From positions 678,459 through 742,458 of the forward strand of contig NW_008709945.1 in the NCBI RefSeq assembly GCF_000327385.1: a DNA stretch of 64,000 nt, read 5' to 3'. This document shows positions 48,101 to 59,590 of this stretch, piece after piece. This stretch comes from Lottia gigantea (taxonomy: Eukaryota > Mollusca > Gastropoda > Lottiidae). The notes below the pieces were generated by a model. It saw nothing but the letters and a program-made list of their open reading frames with translations, was not told the origin of the DNA and searched no databases. Position 1 is the stretch's first letter. Each line of letters begins with the position of its first letter. Made by a program: the position numbers and the translations under genes.

Positions 48101-51100
48101 AGTTCTCTTTTTAATATTTGTAAATTGTGAGTGAATAAGGCACCCTTACAACAGGACACTAACAATACCACTTAACAATACATTTATATATATATTCAAA
48201 AAATTCTAAACCATGGATGGCAGGATTTTTTCTCTATGACTAGTGCAAGACTACAATATATAGACTTAGTCTTTGAAATCTGAAATAAGTCTGAATGGTA
48301 AATAAATAATATATTTGTGTATGAAATATTAAGACTGTGAAAATATTTTCAACATAGAGAGCTTGAAGATGAAGTATGCATGAAGTCAGTAAATTTCTTT
48401 GAATATCATTTTCAAACATTGATATAGGCCTATTTAATATAATTTATAATTTCATGGTATCTGAAATGACTTGATATTAATGTATCTATTGGTGACCTTG
48501 ACCGTCCGATGCATTATTTTCCCCTCGATGTTTATCCTGATTACGTTTAAATTCAAAATATTCAATATATCCATCATTATTTACATCATTTTCTTTTAAA
48601 ACCTCGTCCACAATATTGGAAATTTCTTCATCACTAAAAACTTTGGCATTTGCTTCTTCTGTTCTTGTTTCATCTAAAAAAAAATAAAATATTTTATAAT
48701 GAATAATCAATCTTTATCAAAGGTAGATAATATGTCCCATCAGAGGTCAGTTTTAAAACTTAAATCTATTATCAGTCTTGACAATTTTCTTTCAATATGC
48801 CACCAAAAATCCTAAAGCATGATTTTTCTTTTTTTTTATCTACCAAACATATGGAAAAATTATTTTTTTCTGAAAATATTTAGAAATAAAAGTACAAAAT
48901 CCATTTAAAAATAAATGGATATTCAAAAAAGGAAATAAACTTACTAAAACCGATACCAAGTAGAAAAGTACAAGAAACACTAACAGGGCGAACCAACACC
49001 ACAACATTTACAGGAAATGCATTTAAATGCAAAACATATGCATCAACATAGCGAATTGAAAATAAAGCTTTCGAATCATAGGATTGTATGGATATTCATT
49101 TAATGCTACAGATAATGAGGTATATTATATTATATGTAACAGTTTCATTAAAGGAAAATGTGATTACGATAATGTTGCATATTATTTGTATTAATTAAGT
49201 TGCATATCAAACAAATGAATATTGGTGAACTAATATTTTTCAAAAATAGAGAAAGTTTGCCCTTTTAAAACTTATATATTTTGAGAATGACATAAAATGA
49301 CAGTTAGAATTTTTTACATCACGTTTTCTGTGCTAAAGAAAAAGATGTTTTTTTTTAGGTTGTTTGTCTGCAGCAGGCGAATAAAATAATCCATGAAAAT
49401 CTGATAGGAAGTCAAACTGGATTAAATCCAATATATAACATAAATACATCGGATAAAATATTGACTCTCTCTCTCAAAGGTCAAAGCTTTTATAAAGACA
49501 CGTAAAAATCTCTTTCCTTACAACGCCAGTTCTTTAACATCAACCATCTGGCTCAAATATGTCACATTCTACTTTGCTCTCTACATCATCCGACTTCTTG
49601 TTTCCATTTACACTCTAATTTAATTACACATTCTGTCAACCAAACATTCTAGAGTTATCCTCTCAGCTTCAGTTCACACCTCTTACGACCCCAGCCAACT
49701 TCTAAACCCACATAAGAGTCTACTTCTCCAAGACTAAGTTGTCCAGACGTAATTGTTTTGCGAACTAAGTATCATTGTGAGTGAAGTTAACCACGGAGAA
49801 GATGTCTAGTATTGTTTTTAATTTCCACCCAGGGGTGCTATAAGGTGATGTGTAAAGTTGAGTGTCAGGCTATATACAAATTACAGCAGGCCAATATTTA
49901 TATTTTAACCCTTTATAACTTGTAAGAGAATAGAATTTTTTTAAATTTTATATATAAGAATAATAATCTTTTTTTTCATATCAAAATTTTTGAAAAAACT
50001 AATTCATAAATCTATATTCAGATTAATTCTTATTCTAAATTAATATTAATTCTTTTAGTTTTTGGAGCACATGAATTCGAATTTCTTAAATTTCTGAGCA
50101 TTAGGATGATTACAGTCTTATAAGTTCATATTTCTGAAGTTTTTTGATATTTTTTGTGATTGAGTATTATTCACATAAAATTAATCCTTACAGTAGTTTC
50201 GAGAAAAATGTAAATTAAAAGCAAATCTCAATATTTCCAGGGAAAATGATATCATTCATAATATATTTGAAGAAAATTTAAGAAAATACTGAAGAGATGA
50301 CATGATGTAAACTTGTAAAATATAACTGAGAAGTCCATTAAGATAGCGGGTCTATTAAAACTCCTAATGAATTCCAAGTAACAGATTTCTCAACCTCTTT
50401 AAGAGAATTAATTGTACGTTACGGTACACGGAGAGCTAACAAGGTAGGAGGAGCTAGTGTGTAATCCCACGAGACACCACTCAGCTTGTGGTGGGTATTA
50501 ACTATTCAATGTGTAGAAGTAACAATAGAGGTAATCGAGAAAGCGACCAAGTGTGACGCCAAGTTGAAGGAAAGTGAGCAAATTAATTCTGTCATTAAGG
50601 AGACCAGTTTCTATGTTTATAAAGTGATGTCTTACTCAATAAATACCAGGGATGCCAAGTCATTTCATAAATTTTGTAAGAAAAATAAAGTCAAATAGCT
50701 AATACAAATTATGACAATATTAAATTCTTAAAAGTAATATTTAAGATAAATTTCAATGGAGAGAAAGTCAAGTTCTCTTTTATCCTTTATCACACATCAT
50801 TACAACCTGAGTAAAATGATGGGACACAATAATTATATATAATCAGCTTAATTTTCAACTCATTCATATTATTTTGAATAACAAAGAATAGGCCTATTGT
50901 AATTAAAAGGCCTGTTGTAGACACATAATACTTAATAAATCAGAGTTTAAAAACAGTTGTTATATGAATTGAAATATCATATTCATACTGAGGTTGTTTG
51001 CTAGTTTATGAAAAATGACAATGTAAATAATATTATTTGGAAATATGATTTTACAGAAGAAAAAATTTCAGTCCTTTTGCCATTTTCACAGTAAATTTCT

Positions 51101-52425
51101 TGGAAGAAAGTGTGGTTATTTCTAATGTTACATCATCAGTCCTTCTTATATAAACCAAATGACAGTCTGGGACAAATAACATGCAATTGAAAATTTTATT
51201 TTCAAATATTTGTGAAATGAGAAAAAAAATACAGAATTTCATAATTATCTTTAAGCAGATACTTAAGGCCCGTAGCTAGCCCAGGGTCTCAGGGGGGAGG
51301 GGGCCAAATCTTTTGAAGGGGGGCTCAACTATAGCGACTCAAAAATTCAGTTAAGTCATCTGAATTTTTCAGGGGGGAGGGGGCAGATTTTTTTTTAGGG
51401 GGGGAAATGAAACTGAAAGTGATATGACTTTTAAAGGCGTCAAATTTGATAGAAATTGATTTTACAGAGATGCAGGTAAAACCCTTCGAAAATCACATGC
51501 AATTTCGTTTTCATGTTATATTATGAATGTGAAGTAAAACTAGATAGTAATATATAGCATGCACAGTATTTTTGAGAATTTTTGAGCCAAAAATGAATTC
51601 TAAAACAACAGACAAAAGCATGGAAAAATCCCACAGAATTTTTAAGAAAGCATAAAGAATTTACCTAAAATCTGTGAACTAAATAAAAGCTAATACGATT
51701 ATATACAAATTAACTCACCACCATGGAAATGTGTCAAAGCTTTGCCAATTTCAACTCCATCTAATTTATTATCACCATCATAATCATGCATTTTAAAATA
51801 ATGAAACTCGAGTTCTTCTTCAGTCATCTGTTCTTTAGGTTTAGTTTCTATCACTTCTTGTAAATGTTCCATTACATGACTACAATTAATAACAGAAGAC
51901 AAAAATTTATAGCAAGTTTGCTGTTTACTTTTCAAAAAACCTGCTCAGTGTTTCACACAAATGTATAATATATGAAAATGAACAGTAACGGTCCTTCAGA
52001 GCCAGACTGTTATTTTTTTTGGGTATAGACTAAATCATTATATATCGCTAACTTATCTGTAATATAGAAAGCAGATATAAGAATTAGGTTCACCTAAAGG
52101 TTATTATAGGGAGAACAGGAAATAAAAGTCTACATCAATAAACTTACGCAGCATTATGGACATCACTTTTGAATCTAAGGGTATCACCTCCTCGTCCTTC
52201 AGTCACATGAGCATGGGGAGGATCCTGATGTGGGTTAACTGGCTGCTGTTGTTGTTGATTTACTTGCTGTTGTTGATGGTTGACTTGCTGTTGCTGATAT
52301 TGTTGTTGTTGTTGCTGTTGAGGTGGTACAACATTTTGATGATGTGGTGGGACACCTGGTGGATTCTGTGAAATTGTGACATGGAATAAGGCCGTAGCTA
52401 TGACAGATATCAACAATGACTTCAT
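45136..52425 (-). CDS. MCFD2: MCFD2-like gene B, distal-exon isoform (218 residues)
   Basis: Minus-strand exons: 52148-52425, 51719-51879, 45136-45353. Residues 1-19 (MKSLLISVIATALFHVTIS) form a signal peptide. A Gln-rich stretch follows at about 35-67. The core HVMEHLQEVIETKPKEQ and ELEFHYFKMHDYDGDNKLDG closely follows human MCFD2 (EHIMEHL..., LQLHYFKMHDYDGNNLLDG). EF-hand loop 1 is DYDGDNKLDGVE (125-136). Here loop 2 is DLDGDGYVEYYE (173-184), with an acidic tail ending SDEADPNDISV. The exon 1 boundary sits just before H-V-x-E-H, at the same place and phase as in gene A. An acceptor upstream of the start (exon edge about 52432) implies a separate 5' UTR exon. MCFD2 binds Ca2+ and LMAN1 and helps export glycoprotein cargo from the ER; by similarity this protein enters the secretory pathway. 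Confidence 0.85.
45600..46520. repeat. Tandem duplication (538-bp spacing) containing a degenerate minisatellite
   Basis: A block beginning aattggtttctggcaagttt at about 45613 and running through cttggatagcgaggcc recurs at about 46151 with a few differences. Each copy is followed by many copies of a roughly 25-30-bp unit resembling gttatgattctgacaatcta followed by tcc or ttc. The array lies in the intron between the two alternative last exons of MCFD2-like gene B. It is a higher-order repeat in which a unique block and its satellite tail were copied together. Confidence 0.85.
46521..48485 (-). other. Probable long 3' UTR of the proximal MCFD2-like isoform
   Basis: AT-rich, no exon recognised. 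On the minus strand an AATAAA lies at 46589-46594, just before the satellite block, which would set a 3' UTR of about 1.9 kb. Nearer sites may be used. Confidence 0.3.
48486..52425 (-). CDS. MCFD2: MCFD2-like gene B, proximal-exon isoform (208 residues)
   Basis: This shares exons 52148-52425 and 51719-51879 with the other isoform but ends in 48486-48673. Both last exons begin after an acceptor in the same phase (the shared exon ends with G; each last exon starts AT GAA), so either can be joined. This version encodes FSDEEISNIVDEVLKEND, with EF-hand loop 2 DVNNDGYIEYFE (176-187), which is the closer match to human MCFD2 (DKNNDGYIDYAE), and a basic-polar tail ending NASDGQGHQ. It uses different residues at loop positions 2, 3, 4, 8 and 11 from the distal exon. 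A possible poly(A) signal is at 46589. Choice between exons would be by alternative splicing with alternative polyadenylation. Confidence 0.82.
48674..51718 (-). other. Intron of MCFD2-like gene B between shared exon 2 and the last exons
   Basis: About 3 kb. It contains a G-rich repeat (about 51266-51410) and an open frame at 50486-50698 with no recognisable product. Otherwise nothing seen. Confidence 0.5.
51266..51410 (+). repeat. G-run repeat with cccgtagctagccc start
   Basis: Begins cccgtagctagcccaggg and carries two copies of caggggggagggggc, 82 bp apart (about 51289 and 51371), each followed by a further G run. The gtagctagc plus poly-G signature resembles a repeat common in marine invertebrate genomes. 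No inverted partner end was found. Confidence 0.4.
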
Positions 52426-52432
52426 CTTGAAT

Positions 52433-53519
52433 CTATATAAGAAGGAGAAAATAATGGAGTTATTGAGTCTGAGATCTAGGATTAACTCTCGATATCACAG
52501 CAGCATCACAGAAGGAGTTAACTCCCATTCAAATAACATATTTTTACTCTGCATTACAAATAGATAGATATCAGTAATGTGCAATAACGTATTTACTGTA
52601 TCAAATTAAACTCCAATATATAGATTTAGACCTGGGTAGTTCTCATTAATGGCAGTGGCCAAAGGGGGTGGGGCGGCACAGGGGGCAGCTCGCAGCCCTG
52701 ATTGCAGTAATTCAGGCGTCCTCAAATATTTTGCTCCGCCACTGATTAACGGCCCCATCAGCCTGACCCTAACTCAAATTAAAAGGACATGAGACGTTGG
52801 AAACTTCAAAGCAGCAATGGCTAACATGCCATAAAGTTACATCTTGGCAAAGCAAGTCCCACAAGCATGAATAAACTTATTTCAGATGAACATGGAGCTT
52901 TAAATTCAATACATACATGGCCATATGTTGCTTTTCAAAATGTAAACAAAGCAATAGAAATTTTACATCCAAAAATTTGCACAATTTGAGTCGTTTTACG
53001 AAATAAATATGCATAAAATAATTCAAAGAAACAGGACAGAAAAGCTTTGAAATATACCTTTAAAATATTATGATTGAGGATAATGTTTTTTGTGGAATAA
53101 TGGTTTAATAGCAATAATTTCTTTGGTCAACGTGTCGTTTTCGAGTGGCACGTTGTAACCGGATGTCAGGTTTTCTGTAAAGAAGATTAAAAAGGCACGA
53201 ATTTCAATCTCGATTATCTAAAAATAATGAATATTTTCCATTCTAAATATCATAATTTGTCATATGTCTTTGATATCCAATGTCAGAATTAATTAGTAGA
53301 TCAAATAGTCTACGGTAAATGTAGGCCTAATGAAATAAAAAGTTGACAATTATTTATTATTAGACAAGTTATAATTTTCAACGATGGAAGGGAGATAACT
53401 CTTGATTATGTCATCATTAGAGTTGTCTTCCTTGCACGAAAGTCACGTTGGTTTGTTTACAGTTTTTGAGGACTTTACTCTCCAATTGTTTTAATTGAAA
53501 GCATTTCAATTTCTCTATT
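52433..53519. other. Divergent intergenic region between MCFD2-like gene B and TAF1A
   Basis: About 1.1 kb that must hold both promoters and the 5' UTR exon of MCFD2-like gene B; a possible donor for that exon (minus strand, gtatat) is near 53058. It also holds the 92-bp hAT MITE and a full aagggagataactc motif at 53388-53401. No TATA box is evident on the TAF1A side. Confidence 0.4.
52653..52744. mobile_element. Very short hAT-type MITE (92 bp) with an 8-bp target duplication
   Basis: Starts CAGTGGCC and ends CCGCCACTG (complement CAGTGGCGG). Flanks are ATTAATGG (52645-52652) and ATTAACGG (52745-52752), one mismatch in eight. It lies between the divergent starts of MCFD2-like gene B and TAF1A. 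It is related by its ends to the 296-bp element at 21523. Confidence 0.7.
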
Positions 53520-56500
53520 ATGGAAATCGATGAATTTGATGACACAGACCTTAGAAACCGAGTGGTAAGATAAAACAGTCACTATCATGACCGAAATAGT
53601 TGTGTTTCATTTTCATATACAAAACAGCATGCATCTCTCTTCTAGTCAATTAATTCTACCTTCTAGTATACAGTCACGTAACCTAATTTCGTGCGAACCT
53701 AATTTCTTGTATTTCCGGAAATGATAAATAATTTACAAGTATTTGCTTGTTTTGATAAACATGGGTTATTTCTACATCAACCTGCAGAATTTTTCCTAGC
53801 ATTTCAAAGCAATATCAAATTTATTATCTATCAACATATACAGTTATTACTAAATGTCACAATTTTTTATCGGCCAAATTGCCTTATAATCCCCAGCTGC
53901 TGTACTTGGAATTCAAAGTGTCATCTGCTAGAATATATTCCAGTGAACAAAGTCACATGACAAACTAGCGGATTCCATGTCCGCAGAAAAATTGGAACAC
54001 AATGTAAGCCATATTCCTATGTTGTTTCAGTAAATTGATTTTGACAAACTCGGTGTTGAATCCTTATATGCACTACTGTATATCTCCTAATGGTGATGAA
54101 AACACCAACAAGATTTGGCAATTTTAGATTTTCATGCTGGAAAAAGCTATTGTTGGTGTCAAACCCCATTGAATAGAGAATATTTTTCAAATTATGAAAG
54201 GATTAATGAAGCATGAATTACCTGTGTCTACATATTGATATTGGGTATTTTTTGTTAATTTTCAGAAAGAGTTCATTGCGCTGTGTACCTATGTATCAGA
54301 TGCAGATTACGATAAAGTCAGTGAATTATCAAAGCAGTCTGGGATTGATAAATGTCGATTAGAGGATACTCAGAGTGAAACTGATTTACAGGAATGGTTT
54401 GATGAAGTGAAGGAAAAAATTGATAGTTGTAAGTGAAATGATACAGAACAACAGATGCTGTGATATCTTGAAAATCCTTCTGAATTGTATTCTTAGTGAG
54501 TTAAACACTTGCTTGCTAACCTGAAGGTCCTTGGCTCAATCCCGGCATAGTGATGCAGTTAGTGATGCAGGTTGGAAGGGGCTGATATAGAAAAAGTGTG
54601 TAGTCGTTTGGATGAGACAATAAAATGAGGACCTGTGTGTGACAGGCTGTGCATGTAAAAGCTCCGTCTACAGTTGGAAATCAAAAAAGAGCAAATGCTG
54701 CTTTCCTTGCAAAATTTCCCTCATTGCACTCTGCATGGCATTGCCCTTTTTTTATTTGCCCAATTAGGTACAGAAGAGTAGGACATAAAACTCCATTCAT
54801 TCATTTCATTTCTGAATAAATTTTGAAAGTACAACTTTGTAAATGGAATTTAGCTGATTTTATGCCATCCTATTAAAAAATTAAAATTTCTGATATTTTA
54901 GTGGGAAGTTTCAAGAATACACCATGGAATACTGGCATCAATCAACATATGTTTTATTTGTTACGTCAATGTGTAATTACTCATCGATGGTCGAAAGCAG
55001 TCCAGTTATTACCTCCCTTGTCATTGGAACACGTAGATAATATCTCTACAGTCTGGAAGGTAAATTGTTTCTGATTAGGTAATATTAGTTTGAGCAACAC
55101 ATCTAATAACTTGAAAAAAAATAATAGTCAAAATTTTTCACTTATATACTCAGTTTTATCTCTGCCTTTATATACTATTAAATGGGTACTTCAGAATATA
55201 TCTTAATAAATCAGAACTAACTAACTTGTTTTAACTTGGTTCAGGATTATTCCTTTTGCTTCTCTGAACTCTATAAAGTAGACATATATCATTACCATAA
55301 TTTGATCATTTGTTTGTGGGCTTTCAAAAGATAACACAGATTGTTACCTGTAAATTATTGGAAACATTTCAGTTGAGTATGGAGATAATGATGAAAGATC
55401 CTGAAAATTATAAAACGGTTGTAGATAAACTTGTACGGTTAGTATTTGAACTAGTATTTCATAGTGTGTTGAACTCATTTCTTTTATCATCACAAGACCA
55501 TGGATATTTTGCAAGAGTTCATAGAGTCCCAAGAGCTCCACTATAATGAATACTGCAGCAGGTGTGGCTAGCACGCCATTCTCATCCTTCAGGAACTTCT
55601 GATACAATTTAGTAACTGGGTTTTCAACTCAGCGCCCTTGCGTAGAGTAAATTATTTTTTTTAAATATGCCATATGATATATCAGATAAGGTATATTCCA
55701 GCATTCCAAGATTGAAAATCTGAATCAAGAGCGTAGAACATAGATCATAGAGCAAACCAGGCTTTACGAAGTAAATTGACAACGAGATGGAAGCAACATG
55801 GTTTTGTGTATTTCAGTTTTAATGTTACATGTATATTCTTCCTTCCTTTGTAGAAAAATAGTAGGATGTAAACTTCATGTGAATCAACATGAAGTGGTGT
55901 TAGATTATTTAATATATTTACTGTCTCAAGGACATTTCAACGAAGTTCATGACCTTCCACAGGTAACTCTTAATAACTTCAGTATGATAATAAAGATATA
56001 CTAATAGTCAAAGTCATGAAAAATAATCGATATTTGATACATACTGACGAAAATGTGAAGACTGTAACCTGTAGGCAGTTACTTATGTTGGCAAATTTTC
56101 CAATCTGACGCCAAATTTCTCCTGTTTACGACGAGGACATACATCTTTATGACAAAAAAGAACTGGATGATAGAGGCTACAAATTTTCTGGATGTGAATT
56201 CAGATATTTGTATTATAGTAAAATGTCTTAAAATGTTGTTTTTTTCTGTCAGGTTACAATAAAGAATAGAGTATTAATAACAGATAGAATGAAAGAAGTC
56301 AAGACATTATATTCAGCATATACAGGATTAGTTTGGTACCACGAATGGCTCAAGTTAAAAGCTATGTATAATAAACAGTCAACAGAATTACCAGCAATGT
56401 CAGCATTATCACGTAAGTTTTATATTGTCTTATATGAAAATGGCTATAAAGTTTTCTCAAGAAGGGGGTTATACAACCACCAAGCTGTCAAGCTTATTTA

Positions 56501-59341
56501 GCTTTTATATATTAATGTATTCCGGCAAGTGTGTTAATGAAAAATCCTGTTCCAGTCTTTCTTGTATAGGCACAATCCACACAGTTTGCAAAATAAAACT
56601 TCCTTGACTGACAATTAGTAACTGAACAAAATTAAATGGAAAACAATCAAGATCATTGTTATCCATATATTATGTCCACTAAACCTACTCAATGAAATTT
56701 CTTGTCTAAACAGTGTTACTTGTGCCTGTACATGATGTACTTAAGACAGGATCTCTGAACAGTTAATTTATGTTAAGCACTATTCTAAGAAAGAATCCTG
56801 AAAAGAAATTCTGTTATTGTTAAACTGTTTGTATGAAGTGTAATAACTTTTAAGATAATAATCATCATTGTATGATAGTTATTTTTTGTTTAAAATATTG
56901 TTTTAGAGAATCAATCTTCAAGTGGAGTTCGAGCTAAAATGGAAACTTTATGTGAAAGAATGGAAAATAGTTGGAAAGAGTTAGCTAGTAAAACAGGTGT
57001 TTGGGATATTTTCTTATACAAACTTGTAGAGGTAAGCAAATAACACCAATTTATCATGTTAAACTACAAGCAAGGGAAAAGATTTGAAGCCTGGTATTTC
57101 TTGCCTGAAATTCAGATTGGTTATATTTGAATGTTGTGCCTTATGCATGGGGTGTAAAGCCTTGCTTTCCATAAAGTAAATAGCAAATAAAGTCTTGGTT
57201 TTAATTCTTGAGATAGATATTTAGAAGTAAATAACAAGTCAATATGTTTCAGGTTTATGAAAATCATGACAAAATCCAAGATGCTGAGAATATTTTATTG
57301 AAATATTTAGAAACTAATGAACTTAACATCAGTGTATATCATCAACTTTACCAGTTTTATCAACGTAATAACTATCCTACCTCAAATATCATCCAGACAC
57401 TCAAACAAACATTGAAATTAGAGCCATCTACCTCCTGTGTATTTGATTTATATAAACTTATGATGGAATCAGGTACTTTTCATTCTTTTGCTATTTTGTG
57501 TACAGGGACAGGTGTGCCACTTTGGGGGGTTGATTTTAGTCTTGAATATATGTAAATAGTCTTCAAGAGTACTAGAAATGTATGAAAATCATATTATTTC
57601 TTTAAAAATTCTTCAAAATAGGAATTTTACTCACTCTTTCTATATATATCTTTTCTATATATCACAGAATATCTTAAATTGACAGTCATTATTTTAACAT
57701 TCAAACGCAGATAATACTAGAAACACATGGATTTGAAGGCTCAAATTTCGACGGTGAACTGTGGACACTATTACTGATTAACGTAGACTAAAGTATGATT
57801 GGTCAAAAAAAATTGCCTACCTGTCCCTTTAAAAAGAAATTTCACTAATGAAAGCAAAGTACAATTTACTGTCAAAAATTATTAATCTATGACAGAAGTC
57901 ACTATCAGAAAGTATGTTTAAAGCACTCGCTTCTTTCTTATTGTAAAGAAATCTGTAAATACTGGTGTTCAGCGATCAAAACAGTTAATTTATTCCTCAT
58001 CAATCTATCTTGTTTTTCATGAGATTAATGTATATATTTTATTTTTCATATTTCAGAGTCTCCAGATATAAATTACCTGTCAACTATTCTATTTCACGTC
58101 ATGGATTATCACCCGTATCACAATAGTTTACAGGGCTGGACAACCCTAGCTACTCATATAGTTCAGGTTTTATCAAGGTAATAATTGACAATCTGGACAC
58201 AAAACTTCTCAACATAATTAAGAGAGTCAGTAGTCAAGGTAAACTCTCATAACAGATTCTCATGCAATATTAAACAGTATAGTGTTGATGTGCTTATATT
58301 CAGGAGCTGAAATATATCACATCATTAGCTCTACCAGTTGAGAAATATTGCAGCCATGGCCTGATAAAAAATATTTGAACAGAACTCTCACCCCTTGAAA
58401 TTATATGGATGCTGTGTGGCAACAGACTCTGGTCTATATCCAATCTTTTGTTTTGATGATCTTCATAGCGTGTGTGCTCGTATAATTTTTTTGAAATATT
58501 ATGTTTCTGATTGTATCTTAAGTTTAAGAAACATGGCCACCATTTTTTTTATGTGACATTCATGTTCTTCCTTTCAGTTCAGTTAAAAAGAATCAAGACA
58601 AAATCAGAAGTTTATGGAAGAGTAAAAAATCGATTTGGTGTGGATATCATTTTACTAAAAATGGCGTAGATTCAAGATGGACGCCACAGAATGTTTTAGA
58701 ACAGAAAGTAATTTGTCGAATATTATTTGATGAATTAGATACAGCAGATTCTGGTAAGTACAAAACAAGCAACTATCAGCCTGTGGTTCAGAAACTGTCT
58801 AGGAACAACTCATATCATTCAGAATTTTATTTAGAGAATCATATCCATGTCTTATTCCAGCAGGGGGAGAATATATCTTAATATAGATTCCCATTATATT
58901 TTGGGATTTCATTGATACATTTTGGGTTGGGTATTATGGAGGTATAGCGTTGCAAAAATAATCGATTGTGTTACAGCTTAAAAATACCTATGCCGTCATT
59001 ACAAAATGCACTTGTCAATGCTGCAAAGTTCAATTGTCGATTTGTTAAAATGTATAAGTATTCTCCAATATCAAATGACATGCGACAGGAATGCATATAA
59101 CATTTAACACTTTGCATTGTTGATTTGGAAAGTTTAATTGTTGCGATCAATTTGCTTACATAGAAAACTAATCTATATTCTTAAAGATCATCGCTTGCCT
59201 TCTACTGTCCTTTTTTAAATTGTCTTTTTCATTTCAGAAGATGATGGATACATCAGTGCTGGTAAAGAACATTTAACAAGAGAACAATGGTTAAATATTA
59301 AAACAGTGGTTAGAAGTTGTAAAATCATAGAAAATACTTGA
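53520..59341 (+). CDS. TAF1A: TAF1A: TBP-associated factor, RNA polymerase I subunit A, 492 residues, 11 exons
   Basis: Exons: 53520-53564, 54266-54428, 54902-55059, 55340-55437, 55854-55962, 56253-56412, 56907-57031, 57253-57472, 58057-58177, 58578-58753, 59238-59341; every junction keeps frame. TAF1A is part of the SL1/TIF-IB complex that, with TBP, places RNA polymerase I on rDNA promoters. Shared landmarks with human TAF1A (450 residues) are the TPR-like helical middle, the block TGVWDIFLYKLVEVYE (human PGVWDPFVKSYVEMLE) at about 276-291, and the late SIWCGYHFTKN (human NWWPGFHFSYF) at about 418-428. The N terminus (MEIDEFDDTDLRNRV) is acidic; this Met is the first one upstream of the acceptor-linked frame. 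The donor of exon 4 is gttagt, the least usual in the gene. Confidence 0.88.
54491..54812 (+). repeat. SINE with tRNA-like head, best copy in the window
   Basis: Lies in TAF1A intron 2. The head reads ttagtgagttaaacacttgc (A-box-like region) and contains a B-box-like ggctcaatccc at 54533-54543. A central block ggatgagacaataaaatgag plus gacctgtgtg follows, then attgcactctgcatgg and a tail ending in attcattcatttcatt. That order (tRNA-like promoter, conserved centre, simple tail) is the SINE plan. The central block resembles domains shared among invertebrate SINEs, but I cannot name the subfamily. Confidence 0.7.
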
Positions 59342-59513
59342 TATACCTACACTGTATCTTTTGATACATTATGGCAAAGCTTCTGTCTTATTGTATCCGT
59401 ATGCATTTCAGACAGATACAATTTAAAAGTATGCATCAAACAGTACATGAGGAGTATTTTACAGATGGAAACCCTTTGCAGAAATGAATGGTACGTGTGA
59501 TTGTAAAACTAAC

Positions 59514-59519
59514 AATAAA
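59514..59519 (+). promoter_or_regulatory. Poly(A) signal of TAF1A
   Basis: AATAAA about 170 bases after the TAF1A stop codon and only about 70 bases before the stop codon of the convergent eIF3k gene, so the two 3' ends meet or overlap. Confidence 0.5.
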
Positions 59520-59581
59520 TATGTTTGAGATTTCTTTTATTTTATTATTTCCCTTGTTTTTCAATTTTGATTTTTCTTCTT

Positions 59582-59587
59582 TTTATT
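59582..59587 (-). promoter_or_regulatory. Poly(A) signal of eIF3k
   Basis: Minus-strand AATAAA starting three bases after the eIF3k stop codon (59591-59593). Further minus-strand AATAAA-like sequence is at about 59537-59550. Confidence 0.45.
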
Positions 59588-59590
59588 TCA

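Noticed and set aside
50486-50698. 70-codon frame in the MCFD2-like gene B intron
   Set aside because: No recognisable product or splice signals, and it lies on the strand opposite to the host gene.
52156-52371. Leu-rich plus-strand frame
   Set aside because: Antisense to the Gln-rich first exon of MCFD2-like gene B.
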